Assembly (NCBI RefSeq): GCF_017654505.1
Contig: NC_054534.1
Span: 46,227,226-46,291,225 of the forward strand
From: Polyodon spathula
Taxonomy: Eukaryota > Chordata > Actinopteri > Acipenseriformes > Polyodontidae
DNA: 64,000 nt
Direction of reading: 5' to 3'
The position numbers and the translations under genes are program-made. Positions within the stretch are counted from its first letter, which is position 1, and the number at the start of each line of letters is the position of its first letter. Of the stretch, positions 1-11,984 are shown piece after piece. The notes beneath the pieces are model-generated. The model saw nothing but the letters and a program-made list of their open reading frames with translations. It was not told the origin of the DNA and made no database searches.

Positions 1-104
1 GTATTCTGATCACAGTGCAAATGCGAGTGCAAGCGTGAATGGGATTCTGAAAACATTTCTTGCATCGTTATAGAGCCCCATTGCCGCAGGTTGGCATTAA
101 TTTC

Positions 105-127
105 GGGGGGGGGGGGGGGGGGGGGGG
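105..127. repeat. G23 homopolymer
   Basis: Uninterrupted run of 23 G residues on the plus strand, directly visible. Such a run can form quadruplex structures and is prone to length error in sequencing, so its exact length should be treated as uncertain. Confidence 0.95.
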
Positions 128-3100
128 TATCATTAACATATTCGGCGAAGTGATTCTGATGATGTGATTTTTTAACTGGCGACAAGACACTTTCATAGCG
201 ACATGACCACACAACAGAATCAACACAGAGGGGATGCAACAGGGTTGAAAACTGCCAGATCTATACAACTGTTCAAAATTGCTCTTAACAAAGCTATGAT
301 CAAGACTGGTACATATTTGTCAATAAGATGTGGAAATTATGAGTGTCTTCTCTAATGGTATTTCAGCATATATGGCAATAAATCATACATACCAGGCTTA
401 TCCAGTTCCTTTAAAATAGACTACCATATATTGTCTGTCAAATCTGTAAATTAGAATTGTGATGCCCTTTGTCATAAGCTATGGGTATTTTTTTTTTTAA
501 TGACAAGTATTAATGTTTTCTCTCATTTGCACTACTTCTTCACCCTGCAGGACCATATGAATTGAAGCTGTTCTCTGATTGCTCAATGCCCTAGTTGATG
601 CACTTCAAACCACAAGAAATAGCATTCAATCCTATTTATTTTTCATTGCTTTGGTGCCGCTCTTGCTTTGTCTACTATAAAAAGTATAGGTTCTATTCAT
701 TTTGCCTCATCGCTGCACAGTTCCGCTTGCCACATCGCATCTGGTGGATAGTAGTCTTTAGACCCACTGAAAGCAGGTTTATTTAGTGGTGCAATTAGAA
801 ACTTTAACAATTGAATACAATATAAAAAGCAAAGTGGTCCTAAGTAGCAACTGCCTGCATTTGGAGTAACATAAAAAGAGAAAATCAAAGAAAGAAAAGT
901 AAAAGAAAAGAAAAAAGAACCTAAGACAAAAGAATGACAAAACGTAATAAACTATAACAATATTATTCGTAGATTCATGTTTTATTACGAGCCCTGGACT
1001 AATGGTTAGGATTCGACCAATGACCAACAAAAATAACCATTTTGCAATTTCAGCATTGACAAATTATCAAAGAACAAAATTAAAGGTTATTTTTGTGTTT
1101 GAGCAAATTATTTTGCTCAATTATTATTATTTTTTTTCTGTAAGGAAAGTGTTCTATTTTGCTCAGTCATATTGTTTAAGTTTAATTTCAAAAACAGCTT
1201 TTTTTTTTACTAAACTATCATCACACTTTATTCAGCAAGATATTGTAGTGACTTTGGTATACAATTTATTTATATATAAATTAGTCTTTAGGTGCACTTT
1301 TTAAGAACGTCCAAATGTTAATAACTGAGACATACCATAACAGTTTGGTGATATCATGTAGAACTCGAATTACCTTGACAACAATTGACATCCACACAAC
1401 GTGTCAGAATTATAAAACAATCATTTATTTAAGGAAAAAAGGGGTGTACGACTAATCTAATATTACAGAAAGGAAAGGCTATTGGTTAGAGATATGCTTA
1501 AATAGTAATATGCAGTTCATTGATTCCATAGTCAAACAATTGCAACGACCATAACATCATTAGCATACATGGTTAATATACTAATATTAAATGTGTTTTA
1601 TCACACAGTGTCTATGTTGCATTAATGCTTTCAATACCCGTTTCTCATTGTAATCGATCATGTCAATATGCACATCAAGTCAACCCATTCAGATAGGAAT
1701 CCAACATTCCAGTACCTAATTTAGCAAATTAGTTTTACCGTGTTAATTTTGTTTAGACGTGATGTACCAAACTAATAATATGTTATTAACCTCAGTTGAT
1801 TATATATTCAAATTAACTCAAATGGGGCAATGATGAAATTCTCTGCATTTATGAGGCAACTCCTTTTGAGTTGCACATTTCCAACAAACATAATACATTT
1901 CTTACACACTCCAACAGGAAGTTATATTCTATTCCTAGAACAGTTTCCACTTAACTTGATAGCATTTGCTTCAGTTACTTTCTCGAGTGATAAAGTATTT
2001 AATATTAGACATGTTGAATACTTATCGATTTCCATATACAGAAGTCAATTTGTGTCGATGAATACTTCAGCTCTCCAGATCCTCAGTTCCAATGTAGACG
2101 GTATTTTGCTGTACTCATTGTATAGCATAGGCTCGCAATAACCAATAGTTCCTTTTCAAATAGAGATCAGCTTGTTGATCTCCAAGGCTTGCAACATTAT
2201 CTTTGTTGTTGGCAGTTTTCCCACTGGGAATAGCTCCGTTGATCAGATGTAATTCAGTTCAGCTAATTTGTTGCAACTGAAAAGCTATATAGTTTGTAAA
2301 AGTGTTCTTGTGGAAATTCTTCTGTATGGCTTCGCTTCAGTTTGTTTCATGCAGATATGTGGAAACAAAGACCCGCTTTCCGATTAATACAGCATCCCAT
2401 TACTGATCCAGTCTCTCGTAGGACAGACGGCAGGCCCCTTCCTAAGAAGATGATTTTAGACATTATTCAGAACATTGGTTCTTCCTTGCCTTCAGTGAAT
2501 TCAAGCATATGTGCTCCCATGACTCTGCAACTTTCTTAACAGCATCACACTGGAAACCTCAACTCGCAGCAGAGGCTTGCTCACACTTCAAAAGTCAGCG
2601 GGTTTTGTGATTCTCTTCAACCCTGTGATTGGTTAGTCTGGTTATTTTGGGCAATGCCTAAGTCCACTTTAAGTGTCTTTCATTGGTTGTTCTCATTCCG
2701 ACACGGCCCCTTGTTCTCCATTGGTCTGCTATTTCGCCCCCTGCCGGCTGGATTTACAACAAGAACTGGTTCTCTTTAGTGTCAAGGCACCCAGAATTGT
2801 CTGGAAGTTGCCTTCAGCAAAATACTACTGGTGCCGAAATGACTCATTCAGCAATAGTTAGAGATAAAACACGTCCAGAAGTTTCATGAACACAATGATA
2901 TGATGACCACCACCCACCCCCCCGACACTACAATATACACAACATAAGTTAGACTTATTTTATTTTCATCCAGTCATCCCAGGGACAGCCCACAACCTCC
3001 CAATCAGAGGGCAGTACTTTTAAGTTTGAGAGGTGTGAGAGAAGGGTTGCCACCTATAATACAATGTATCAGTTGGTCCCCTCAGGGTGAATTAAATTTT

Positions 3101-3170
3101 TTCTAATTTTAAAAATAACAATATGTCCTTAATCCAACAAGAATTAGAGGGGTGTGAGGGAGACCTCTAA
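128..3170. other. no recognisable gene
   Basis: About 3 kb without a recognisable gene or element. It is AT-rich with short homopolymer runs. The open frames here, the largest about 100 codons near 1830-2141 on the plus strand, show no domain I recognise and no splice-site context, so I treat them as chance. Old unrecognised repeats may be present. Confidence 0.6.
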
Positions 3171-4039
3171 TCAAGCAAGATCCATCGGCGATCCAGAAGC
3201 GTAACAAATGCAAATCTGTAGGTAATGAAAGAAATGGGAATGGGGCAAAGTGAATTTAGCAGACAAACTAGCAGAAGCATCCTTGTCACAATCTGTAGGG
3301 TCCTTGTCCTTTTTAAGCAGCAGCAAGATAGATGCCAGCTGTAGTGTGAACATAGTCAAAAGTAGGAGGCAAGTTGGGTAGCAAATTTGTTGGAGAATTC
3401 GATGGGATAGCCATCTGGGCCTGGTGCTTTCCCACTTATCAGTGGCCTTATGGAGTGGATTATTTCATCAAGCTCCAGTGATCGGTCCATTTCTTGGTTA
3501 ATTATTGAATCGACTGTGGGAGTGTCAAGATCACCGAACAACTCCACTAAGCTTGAGTTGTCAGCTGAGGAGTCAAAAGTGTAGAGTTTAGAATAAAAAG
3601 AAGCAAAATTACTGTTTATTTCAGATGGGTTGACAATTAGATGTCCAGAGGAATCACGGATCTGTGTTATTAGATGCAAAACTGTTCTACATCTGAGTTG
3701 GTGTGCAAGAAGCCTACCTTCTTTATTCCCATATTCATAAAGAGCACCCCGGAATTGGAGCAAAAGGTGCTCAGCCTTGCCTCTGTACAGAAGGTTAAAT
3801 TGGGTCTGAAGATCTAAATGTATAGCTCTTGAGTAGAAGCTGTTGGATATAGGCCGTCAAGGTTCAAGATAGAGTCTGTACTTAACTCTGCACTGTTTAT
3901 TGGCAAGGGCTGAATAAGAGATAATCTGGCTTTGCTGAAAGGCCTCCCATAGTGAGGAGACTGAAATATCATCAGTCTTCTTAGACTTGAGACAGGAAGC
4001 TATTGATTCAGATTTATAATAAATAAATGTTACCCCCAA
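3171..4039 (-). pseudogene. L1-type LINE ORF2 fragment with internal RT deletion
   Basis: Non-LTR retrotransposon ORF2 would supply endonuclease and reverse transcriptase for target-primed reverse transcription. Read on the minus strand, 4039-3857 gives the post-endonuclease segment (LWEAFQQSQIISYSALANK). 3763-3356 gives the RT approach region, ending in GKAPGPDGYPIEF, a hallmark of L1-clade proteins. 3359-3171 then gives KKDKDPTDC, the usual lead into RT motif 2, followed at once by KFTLPHSHFFHYLQI, which in L1 proteins lies far downstream of the RT palm. The RT core (GSYRPISL through FADD) is therefore absent. Frames shift between pieces, so this is a dead copy. The L1-clade assignment comes from remembered family motifs; the missing core is an inference from the motif order. 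Confidence 0.75.
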
Positions 4040-4967
4040 TGTTTTTTATCCACGTCTTATCAGTTACAGCGCCCAACCAGAAGTAAGTTAGACTTTTAAA
4101 ATTAAACATCTAGAAATAATGGCTCATGCTTGTATAACATTTGCCACCATTTTTATTTAATTGCCTTGTTCCATATATGTTCTTCTTTTTAGTTGCTTAG
4201 TGGTAGTTCTCCTAATAACAACTGCAAGCTACACAGTATCTCAGGGAACAAAAACAAAAATGTAAAAGAAGTAGAATTTCTTTATATTGACAACATTTTA
4301 CAGACTTCATTATTTCTATTGCTTTGATGGGTGAGCCAGGCCAATGATGGACATCAATGTGGCCGCAGATATAGATTGCCCTTGCAAAACTCAAGTACAC
4401 TTTATTTCTAGTACACCTAATACCACAGTCGGATTAACCTATACAGAAATTATGCTATAGTGTGGGGCCCCCAGCAGAATTGGGGCCCACACAAGGTCAA
4501 CGTTTGTTTGGGACGGCATGTGGGCGGCCGGGTACACATACACAGGAAGAGAGGCTCATAGAAGCTTGCTTTCGGTTCATTTACTTATTTTATGATGGCT
4601 AGGCATTCCTTCTTGATTACAGCAGACCTGGTCTCTGAGTCTCTCACGCAGGCAGCTTTCTGTTAATGTACAATACCAAATCCCTAGTCCTAAAATGTAT
4701 GAATCAGGCTCAGTTTTCATGTTAATTAATTTCAGTTTTAGGGCCAATTTAAAAACCTGTCCTGTCTCAAATGTGCACAGTATGCCTCTTTACATTTTAG
4801 AAATGCTCCTTTTTAATTAGGGGGTTGGAATTTTAGAGAAAAAAATGCAGGTAAAGGTAAATGTGTACATTGTGAGAGGCTGAAGGAAATTCAAGTGTGG
4901 ATGTCTGCAGACGGCAAGAAGAGGTTAAGTCCATCGTGTTTGTTTCTCTCCCTTTACATTGAACCAG
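4040..4967. other. no recognisable gene
   Basis: No gene or clear repeat recognised in this stretch. Short open frames on both strands lack motifs. Confidence 0.5.
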
Positions 4968-5063
4968 AGTGTTGATCAGTGACAAAAATCCATTTTGATT
5001 CCATGTTGTAACACAATAAAATGTGTAAAAGTCCAAGGGGGTGAATACTTTTGAGAGCCACTG
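4968..5063 (-). mobile_element. Tc1-like transposon terminal segment (single end)
   Basis: Read from 5063 on the minus strand the sequence begins CAGTGGCTCTCAAAAGTATT and continues with CACCCCCTTGGACTTTT. This is the terminal inverted repeat layout of a Tc1-like element common in fish, abutting a TA dinucleotide at 5064-5065. Homology to the family (from memory) fades beyond about 4968 and no partner end is visible nearby, so this is a one-ended remnant or a truncated MITE. Confidence 0.7.
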
Positions 5064-5763
5064 TATATATAATTCTGGTGCTATTGTGTGTATAATAGCT
5101 GCAGGACTTTCTGGTAAACTAACAAAACTACTGACCCATTAACTCCAGTGGATGTTATAGTATGCACTTGGAGGACTAGACCTCATCATATGGGTGTTCA
5201 CCTGGTATTTTTAACACACATTTAAATATGTAAACTATTTGGTTACAACAAATACTGTACATCAAGGCAAAAACATTTACCTACATTATCCAATTAACCC
5301 TGTCCCCCAAACAAATTATTACTGTAAATCCCTGCAGAAATAAAAGCTTCATGAGCCAGGCTCAACCACTAGTATGCAATTGTTTAGCTCCTAATAGTAA
5401 ATCCCACTTGGGGGTTTTCATCATCTTTGCAGGATTAACATAAACCCTGTTTAACATTCAGGTAAGTAAAATTTGTTCTCAACATTCAATGACTTCTTGC
5501 ACTTGGAATAATATTTATCTTTAATGTATTCCAGTCCATCTCTCATTAAAAAAATACATGTTGCTTTCTAATCCCTCCTTTCTTATCAGTATAAAATAAC
5601 ATGCCAGAAATCTTTAAACACTCTCAAGAGGGAGCAAGGGATGCAACTGCACCTGACCTAACCCAAGTCCATATTTTTTTCTGAGCCAACTTGAATGACT
5701 AGACATAAAAAATATATAAGCACCATAAAAAATAACCCTCATAAAATAGAGATATATAGACAT

Positions 5764-5767
<4 letters not shown>
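5064..5767. other. no recognisable gene
   Basis: No gene or clear repeat recognised between the Tc1-type end and the (TA)n tract. Confidence 0.5.
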
Positions 5768-5843
<76 letters not shown>

Positions 5844-5852
5844 TAATATATA
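5768..5852. repeat. (TA)n microsatellite
   Basis: Perfect alternating TA run up to about 5834, then imperfect TA to 5852. Open frames reading IYIYIY across it are artefacts. Confidence 0.97.
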
Positions 5853-6213
5853 CTCTACTGGGATTTGAAAAAGAAACCGTAGCAAGGTAGTATTGGCGGA
5901 CTGTCAATAAAAACACTTTCGCAAATCAGAGCTAACAGATTGTCTATCTGGAGGTGGAACGCAGAGGGAGCGCTTAGTGTTCAGGTTGTGACTCAGATAC
6001 TGTAAGTCGCTAAGTAATAAAAGTCCTACCAAATCCTATTAATTTAGGAGCTTTTCAACCTTTAAGTATTCAAATTATAAAGCAAAAATTTTAAGTTGAT
6101 TCTGTTTTTATGGCCTAATACCATGTCAAAGCGATTATGTTCATTCATATAAAACAAACAAAAAAGAATGTGCACACACACTAAACTATGAATTCTGAGC
6201 TTTGTTTATTTTT

Positions 6214-6651
6214 TCAACAGATATTTTGAATGAGGAGGAAAGCAGGGTTTGTACACAGTGACACCTTGCTGCCATCGTTCCTAATACGCATGCAGGAGCT
6301 GTGCACCGACAGCGCCTGCAGCTCACTGACCCGCTTTGTGGAGGTGATAGCCACGAGGAAGGCTGTCTTCTTAGACAGATACTTCAACTCTATGGAGTGT
6401 GTGGGCTCAAACGGGGCCTTCGTGAGAGCCTCCAGTACAATATCAAGGCTCCATTCAGGGAGAACAGTCCTCCTCGGAGGACATAATCGCCATGCGCCAT
6501 TATGGAATTGGGTAGCCAAAAAATGCACACCCAGAGATATTGAATCCACGTGGGCATGGCATGCAGAAATAGCTGCTAAATAGACCTTTAGAGTGAAAGG
6601 TGACCTACCAGGATCAAGCAATTCTTGCAGGAACTGTAAGATAACCGGCAT
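6214..6651 (-). pseudogene. DIRS1-like tyrosine recombinase, N-terminal half
   Basis: A 145-codon open frame begins MPVILQFLQELLD and contains TLKVYLAAISACH, LPEWSLDIVLEAL and KTAFLVAITSTKRVSELQAL, the core-binding and early catalytic region of fish DIRS1 recombinases. The R in TSTKRVSEL is probably the first catalytic arginine. The later H-x-x-R box and the nucleophilic tyrosine are absent because the element is truncated. A second copy of the same segment begins near 36880 on the plus strand. It cannot encode an active recombinase. Confidence 0.85.
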
Positions 6652-7055
6652 GGGGCAACAGACTGGGTCATGACTTCTGGTCAGACACCTATTCTGGAAT
6701 TACTTCCACTTACAGGTATAAGCATACAACGACCTAGTGAAATCTGCCCTAGTGTTCTTCATTGTGCCCACAACCACATCTGATAGCCCTAGGACTAACC
6801 AGCAGTCCCTTTCAGGGGCCAGACCCATAGCTGGAACATGTCCAGTTCTGGGTGCCAAAGAGTGCCTCTTGCCTGGCTGAGGAGAGCCATGTGAAGCGGG
6901 ATCTCCCAGGGGTGGCGTTGTAAGAGCTGGCACAGATTCTTCTGGGCCACCTGGGGGCCACTAAAAGAACCATTGCCTGCTCTAACCAGACTTTTTCAAG
7001 AAAGGCCGGAAGCAGTGGTATTGGCGGGAAAGCGTACAACAAGGCTTTGGACCGG
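6652..7055 (-). pseudogene. DIRS1-like RNase H to recombinase spacer
   Basis: Minus-strand frames here (for example ALLYAFPPIPLLPAFLEKV within 7114-6812) correspond to the stretch between RNase H and recombinase in DIRS1-like elements. The same text, frameshifted, occurs in the 36.2-37.0 kb copy. Multiple frames are needed to read through, so it is non-functional. Confidence 0.65.
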
Positions 7056-7553
7056 TCATGCGCTAGGGTGTCGACGCCGAGTGGACTGCTTAAGCGGTGG
7101 AGGGAGTACCACAAGGGGCTCCACCGAGGTGAAGAGATCGCCCTCTGCCTTCCCGAACCATTCGCAAATGCATTCCGCTACCTGAGGGTGGAGTCGCCAC
7201 TCTGACGGATGCGGGCCCTCCCTGGAGAAGAGGTCCAGTGCCCAGTTCACCACTCCGGGAATGTGCATTGCCCGCAGGGACAGCAACTTCCTCTGAGCCC
7301 ATGTCAGTAGCCTGAAGGCCATGTGATGCAACCCCGGGAACTGTAGGCCACCCTGGTGGTTGACATACTCCACCACTATTGTTTTATCTGTCCGGATCAA
7401 CACATATGAACCCCGCAGCACTGGGAGGAAGTGGTGGAGAGCAATTGAGACCGTTTGCAACTCTAGCATGTTTATATGCAGGGACATCCAGCGGTCCCGG
7501 CCAGGATCCATGTACTCCTCTGCCTTCCCAGACCACCCCCCCCCCCCCCCCAA
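7056..7553 (-). pseudogene. DIRS1-like RNase H domain
   Basis: The 165-codon open frame contains SLHINMLELQTVSIALHHF, VLIRTDKTIVVEYVNHQGG, KLLSLRAMHIPGVVNWALD and EWRLHPQVAECICEWFG. These fit the DIRS-group RNase H: E of MLELQ, D of IRTDKT and D of NWALD are the expected acidic positions. RNase H removes the RNA strand during cDNA synthesis. The upstream edge runs into a C-rich tract at 7536-7551, so the fusion to RT is lost. The frame is long but isolated in a broken element. Confidence 0.85.
7536..7551. repeat. C-rich homopolymer inside the DIRS1-like element
   Basis: A run of about 16 C residues on the plus strand lies at the RT/RNase H junction, followed by a 7560-7760 stretch with short tandem copies of ACTTTAACA that does not match either domain. 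It is probably an expansion that disrupted the polyprotein. Confidence 0.85.
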
Positions 7554-7787
7554 CCCAAGTTGGGGGCATCTGTTTTCACCACTTTAACACTAACACTTTA
7601 ACACTTCTCCCATCCACACATCCTCATGCAGGTGAGAGGTCGTCCTCCACCAGTGTAGAGCTGCTGAGCCTGTGTGAGACACAGTCATTTGACGCTTGTA
7701 GCAGGCACAGCGAAGTATCAGACCCAGTAGTTTTTGGCAAAATACGAGAGTGAACTGCAATCTTTGTTCAAACACGGAGAGGCTCTC

Positions 7788-8264
7788 TTAGATATCTGCT
7801 ACTCCGTCATCCGACAGATATGCACGCATTGTACTGGAGTCCAGCCGGAGCCCCAAGTATGTTGTGCACTGCACTGGTGTAAGCCGACTATTTGAATCGT
7901 TGATGGTGAGGCTCAACCTCACCAGATCCTCTGTCACAACTGTCGTGTGAGCCTCTGCTCCCTCTCCAGGATAGCGTCTACACACTTTGAAAACGTACGA
8001 GGAGCTAGTGAGAGGCCGAATGACAGCACAGCGAACTCGTAAATGGTTCCCTGAAAAGTGAAGCAGAGATACTTCCTGTGCTCTGGACGAATGGGAACGT
8101 GAAAATACGCATCCCTTAAGTCCACAGTGGTGAACCAGTCGCCTGACAGGACTGACTGGAGAATGTGATGGTGAGTCAGCATCTGGCACCTCCTTTCTTT
8201 TAAGAACCCATTGAGAAGCCTCAGGTCTAAGATGGGGCAAAAGCATCAGTCCTTTTTTGGGCAC
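7788..8264 (-). pseudogene. DIRS1-like reverse transcriptase domain
   Basis: The minus-strand frame 8182-7934 reads MLTHHHILQSVLSGDWFTT, VDLRDAYFHVPIRPEHRKYL and VLSFGLSLAPRTFSKCVDA. These are RT fingers/palm motifs with the first catalytic Asp in VDLRDAYFH. The overlapping frame 8264-7788 carries the continuation (LTINDSNSRLTPVQCTTYLG and LGLRLDSSTM), showing a frameshift. The second catalytic (F/Y)xDD box is not visible in either frame, so the RT is dead. Confidence 0.85.
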
Positions 8265-8559
8265 CAGAAAGTACCTTGAGTAGTACCCCTCTCCGTGGGA
8301 GGTGTGGTCTATAAGTTGAATGGCTCACTTTCGCAGCAAGTTCATCACTTTGTTCAGAAGTACCAAGGCCTAGAGAGCGTTTGTCATGTAAGTATTCGTG
8401 ATTCCTCAAAAGGGAGGAGGTCCCAAGTAGAACTGGAGCCCATAACCGTTGTGCACAGTGGTGAGCACCCAGGTGTCTGAGGTGCAAGTGTGCCAATAAT
8501 GAAGCTGGTGTGCTGAGAATGGGGTCTGAGGCCTCAAGTCTTCAGGTGCCCTGCTGGGG

Positions 8560-9725
8560 TTACGGCGGGTCAGTCTGGGGTGGCGGCCTAGGGTGATGGC
8601 CCTGGAACTGCCTCCTGGGACGCTGGTGTGTGGACTGGCCACAACTTACATTTCCACTGCTTGTTGGGAGGGGTGGGTCATTCACTGCTGGTGGCCCCTG
8701 TAGGCGATGCCTTAGGTCACCAAGCCATGAGGACCATGTCTGAGGAACTTGCCTGCGGTTCGACCTGCCCCATGCTGTAGCATGGGCAGGGAGCAATGTG
8801 GCCACCTGCCGGGATGCCTCGCATTCCTGTTTGGACCTCTGCAAGATCTCCACGGCTGGCCCAAAGGTATGTCCTGAGGATATAGGTGCATCTAGCAGCT
8901 CGGCCTTATCCGTGCCAGGAACTCTGGCTTGTGACAGCCACAGCTGTCTACGAGCCACCATTAGCCTAGCCAGGCTCCGCCCAGGAGCTTGCTCTTGAAG
9001 GCCAGAAATATGTAGCAGCGTGCTGGACAGGAGGTGTAGTTCGGTGGCCACCGGCTCAGGGAGCAGGGCATCAGGCAGGATGCCGTCCATTTAGGCTGAG
9101 AGTATACCCGCCGTGTTCGCTAGGTCGGTAACCTGTGCCTCCGCTGCATATGCCCATTTAGGTGCATCTCCATCATCTCTGAGTTCAGACATGCTGAGTC
9201 TCTGGCTAAGCCTCCCACCAGTGGGGCTTTGACCAAGGCCACGATGGTGGAGTCTAGGCCCAGTTTGTCCACGCCTTCCAGGGAGGCAAGCAGTGCGGCC
9301 TACTTCAGCATGTTTGGAGCTGAGGCCGGATGACCCCAAGAGCAGCGGACCTCCTCCATGAAGTGGGTCTGAGGAACTTTTGAGAGCGAGGGGCCATCTC
9401 TGCCACTGGTGTCCATGGGGCCTGCAGAAACGCTGCAGCGCACCCCATCAGCGCCGATCCCGAGTACGACAGTAGTGGAGCACTGGCTTCCGAGGCCACC
9501 TCGAAGCAAGGTTCCGTCTCAGCAAAGGGTTCGAGCTCCACTCCTACCTCCATGCTGAAAGGATGGCTCTATCGAGAGTGTATCCTCCTGTGCCAGCGAA
9601 GGCACTTCTTCCCATTCACCCCCGATCCCCCTGGGGCTGCGGCTGGACCAAGACCTCGGCAATTTGTGTCTTGAAGTACATAATGTCCTGTGGGGATGGG
9701 GAACAGCTACAGGATGCCTGTGCAC
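8560..9725 (-). pseudogene. DIRS1-like gag region
   Basis: Minus-strand frame 9090-8560 reads VARRQLWLSQARVPGTDK, LLDAPISSGHTFGPAVE and a basic Pro/Gln-rich tail, the recognisable C-terminal half of DIRS1 gag, a nucleocapsid-like protein thought to package the RNA. Upstream frames 9339-9091, 9553-9305 and 9725-9519 supply the N-terminal, acidic part in at least three different reading frames. An ATG at about 9688 (MYFKTQIAEVL) is a plausible original start. Frameshifts make it non-functional. Confidence 0.75.
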
Positions 9726-9898
9726 AGGGATGTCCAGCAGTGGATCCTGAGACGGTTCATGGAGGAAGGGCTCTGGGGCTCCAAGAGCTTCCGACGGTCA
9801 GGCAGCTCTGATATAGAGAGCTCAGTGATACTTACCCAATGGGCAGGCTTATCCCATACATAATGTTGCTGGTGGTCATCTTTGAATTGAAAGGGAAC

Positions 9899-10351
9899 TT
9901 ACTTTAACTTAGTGGTGCTTTGCTTCACAATATCCATGGAGAAAAATAAGGTCTTGTTATATTGTTTTAGTATTCCTTCCATGCCATCATCACCCACCCC
10001 ACATCCAAAATATTTCTACTTCAATGTGCACAGACTAGACAATCTGGAAGTAATTTAATTTTCTCTGCGTATATATGCTAGATATATAGACATGACGCCT
10101 CAAAAAGTATTAAGCACAGTGTCATGCTGAATGTTGCATTATTTTGAATTGTGTTTTGATGTTATAAAGTACATCTCATTTATCACACCAAAAGTTCACA
10201 ATTTAAAAATACATTAGTAATAGTGTAAGTAATCACATGGAAAAATGCAATGAATCACTGACGCAAGCACATATCTCAAAATAATGCCAAGAGTGCTTAA
10301 TGCAGCATGCAAATGGTGTTTGGTAACTTGTGAGCACGTTCTGAATGGAAG

Positions 10352-10353
<2 letters not shown>
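9899..10353. other. no recognisable gene
   Basis: AT-rich sequence between the DIRS1-like terminus and a (TA)n tract. Nothing recognised. Confidence 0.5.

Positions 10354-10430
<77 letters not shown>
10354..10430. repeat. (TA)n microsatellite
   Basis: Perfect dinucleotide run of about 77 bp. Confidence 0.97.
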
Positions 10431-10433
<3 letters not shown>

Positions 10434-11350
10434 AAATTATTTAAGCCGATGTTCCTGTTTGTTATGTTTTTTGTGTTAAGTTTCTTTTTAGGTGTGTATC
10501 CTTTAGAAAAAGTCGATCCTGTTTCTTAATTAGTTGATATGCGCACTTTTTTGAAAACAGGATTGTCTCCGGTAAGGGATTGGCTTGTGAGAGGAAACGA
10601 GTGAAGAAAGGAGAAGGTGAAGAGAGGAGAGCACACAAGAGAGGGTACACAGGTTGTGGATTTGCTGTTTTTTCTTGATTTATAGCTAAAGAATGTTTGA
10701 AATACATTTGTTACTTGGGTTCTTAGAAAAAGAAAAACGGCAATCAATGGAATACAATGGTTAAATAATACTTTTATGTGTAATGTTTGCCTATGAGACT
10801 AATAATGATTGGTATGTATAGGTTTTGTTATATCTTAATAAAAAATAAACTTGATTATATTGTGTTTGTATTTTTAGCAGTATTAGCAATAAAAAGTGTG
10901 TCTCTGCGAGCCTACCTGAATTTATTTTTTCCCAAATCCCTGCTATAATGATATTACCTTTAATGCCCACGATAATAACGGGTATATATATTATATATAT
11001 ATAATATATATATATATATATCTTATATATATATATAAATGTTGTTTACTGCTTAATTTTTGTTTGCTTGTTTTTAATTAAATAAACTTAATAACCTTTT
11101 AAAATATAAAATCACAGTGGTCCTGTCTGAATTTTTGAGTGTAACTTGTCTTGGTCGACTTCAATTGAAAACAGGAAGAAGCAATTGTGAGTCCACATAG
11201 ACTTCTTTCTTCTCTATATACCACAGCCTTATGGTCGGCACCTTGCGGAGGTTAAACATTGGAGTGCACAGATGCTTTTCTTGAGAATATGCTGTAATAG
11301 TCACCCCCCATTTTACCTGTTTTGACCAATCAGGATAGAATATTTAAAAG

Positions 11351-11399
<49 letters not shown>

Positions 11400-11984
11400 G
11401 ATTCCTGTTTCAATGTTAATTTATCTCATTGATCTAACTTGTGCTGTTCCATTTGCTGAATTAAGTTGTCTATTCAATATTTGTGCATTCAAGAATAAAT
11501 GGTGTTTTCTATTTACAAACCCATCATTTCCTTATTCGCTGGTCCCTAGTCATTTTTTTCTCCAGAATAAGCAGAGAAAACCTTTCAGTGGCTGAGAGAA
11601 GCCAGAGAAACAGAGAAGGATGTGAGCAATACTCATAGTCCCTTCACCACAGACATAACACGGACATAAACAAACATCAAGCATTCGCATCCAGTGCTCA
11701 AAGAAAATCGTAGATATTTGCCAAGCTTTTTGAGATGTTATAGTAATAAAATAATGACTTGGATAGCATTATTGAGGGGTCTGGTAATACATCAAGTGAT
11801 CAGGTGGTTTATCAGTATTCACAACTATGACGAAATATGTGATAAATATAGCAAACAAGGGGTGAGGCAATGCCATTAGCTATAATGGTAGTAGTACAGT
11901 ATTTCATGTTGGATTTCGAAATGTCACATTTTTTAATTGTTGTCAGTTTTTCGTTACGTATGAAAAACTACAAATAAGTGTTTC
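10431..11984. other. AT-rich sequence with simple repeats
   Basis: No gene recognised. It contains an imperfect (TA)n stretch at 10983-11037 and a (AC)n tract at 11353-11396. Confidence 0.6.
11353..11396. repeat. (AC)n microsatellite
   Basis: Perfect AC run of 44 bp. Confidence 0.97.

Larger units (their letters stand above)
6214..9898 (-). mobile_element. DIRS1-like tyrosine-recombinase retrotransposon, degenerate
   Basis: On the minus strand the order is non-coding terminus (9898-9790), gag-like region, reverse transcriptase, RNase H, then the N-terminal part of a tyrosine recombinase. This is the order of DIRS1-like elements, which integrate with a tyrosine recombinase rather than a DDE integrase. 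The terminal 100 bp (9898-9790) reappears at 63699-63800 on the plus strand, which fixes this end and gives GTT as the first bases. The far end is truncated inside the recombinase near 6214. All ORFs carry frameshifts or stops. The GC content is clearly higher than that of the flanks. Confidence 0.9.

Noticed and set aside
105..127. G23 run as a regulatory quadruplex
   Set aside because: A lone homopolymer of uncertain length, with no gene nearby to regulate.
1830..2141. 103-codon plus-strand frame
   Set aside because: No domain, no splice or promoter context and no second copy. Length is within chance for AT-rich DNA of this size.
5614..5916. Frame with an IYIYIY stretch
   Set aside because: Translation of a (TA)n microsatellite; the same applies to the frames at 10214-10529 and 58897-59121.
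9519..9811. Host coding exons in the GC-rich 8.5-9.8 kb region
   Set aside because: The higher GC and open frames are explained by the DIRS1-like gag and terminus, the latter matched at 63.7 kb.
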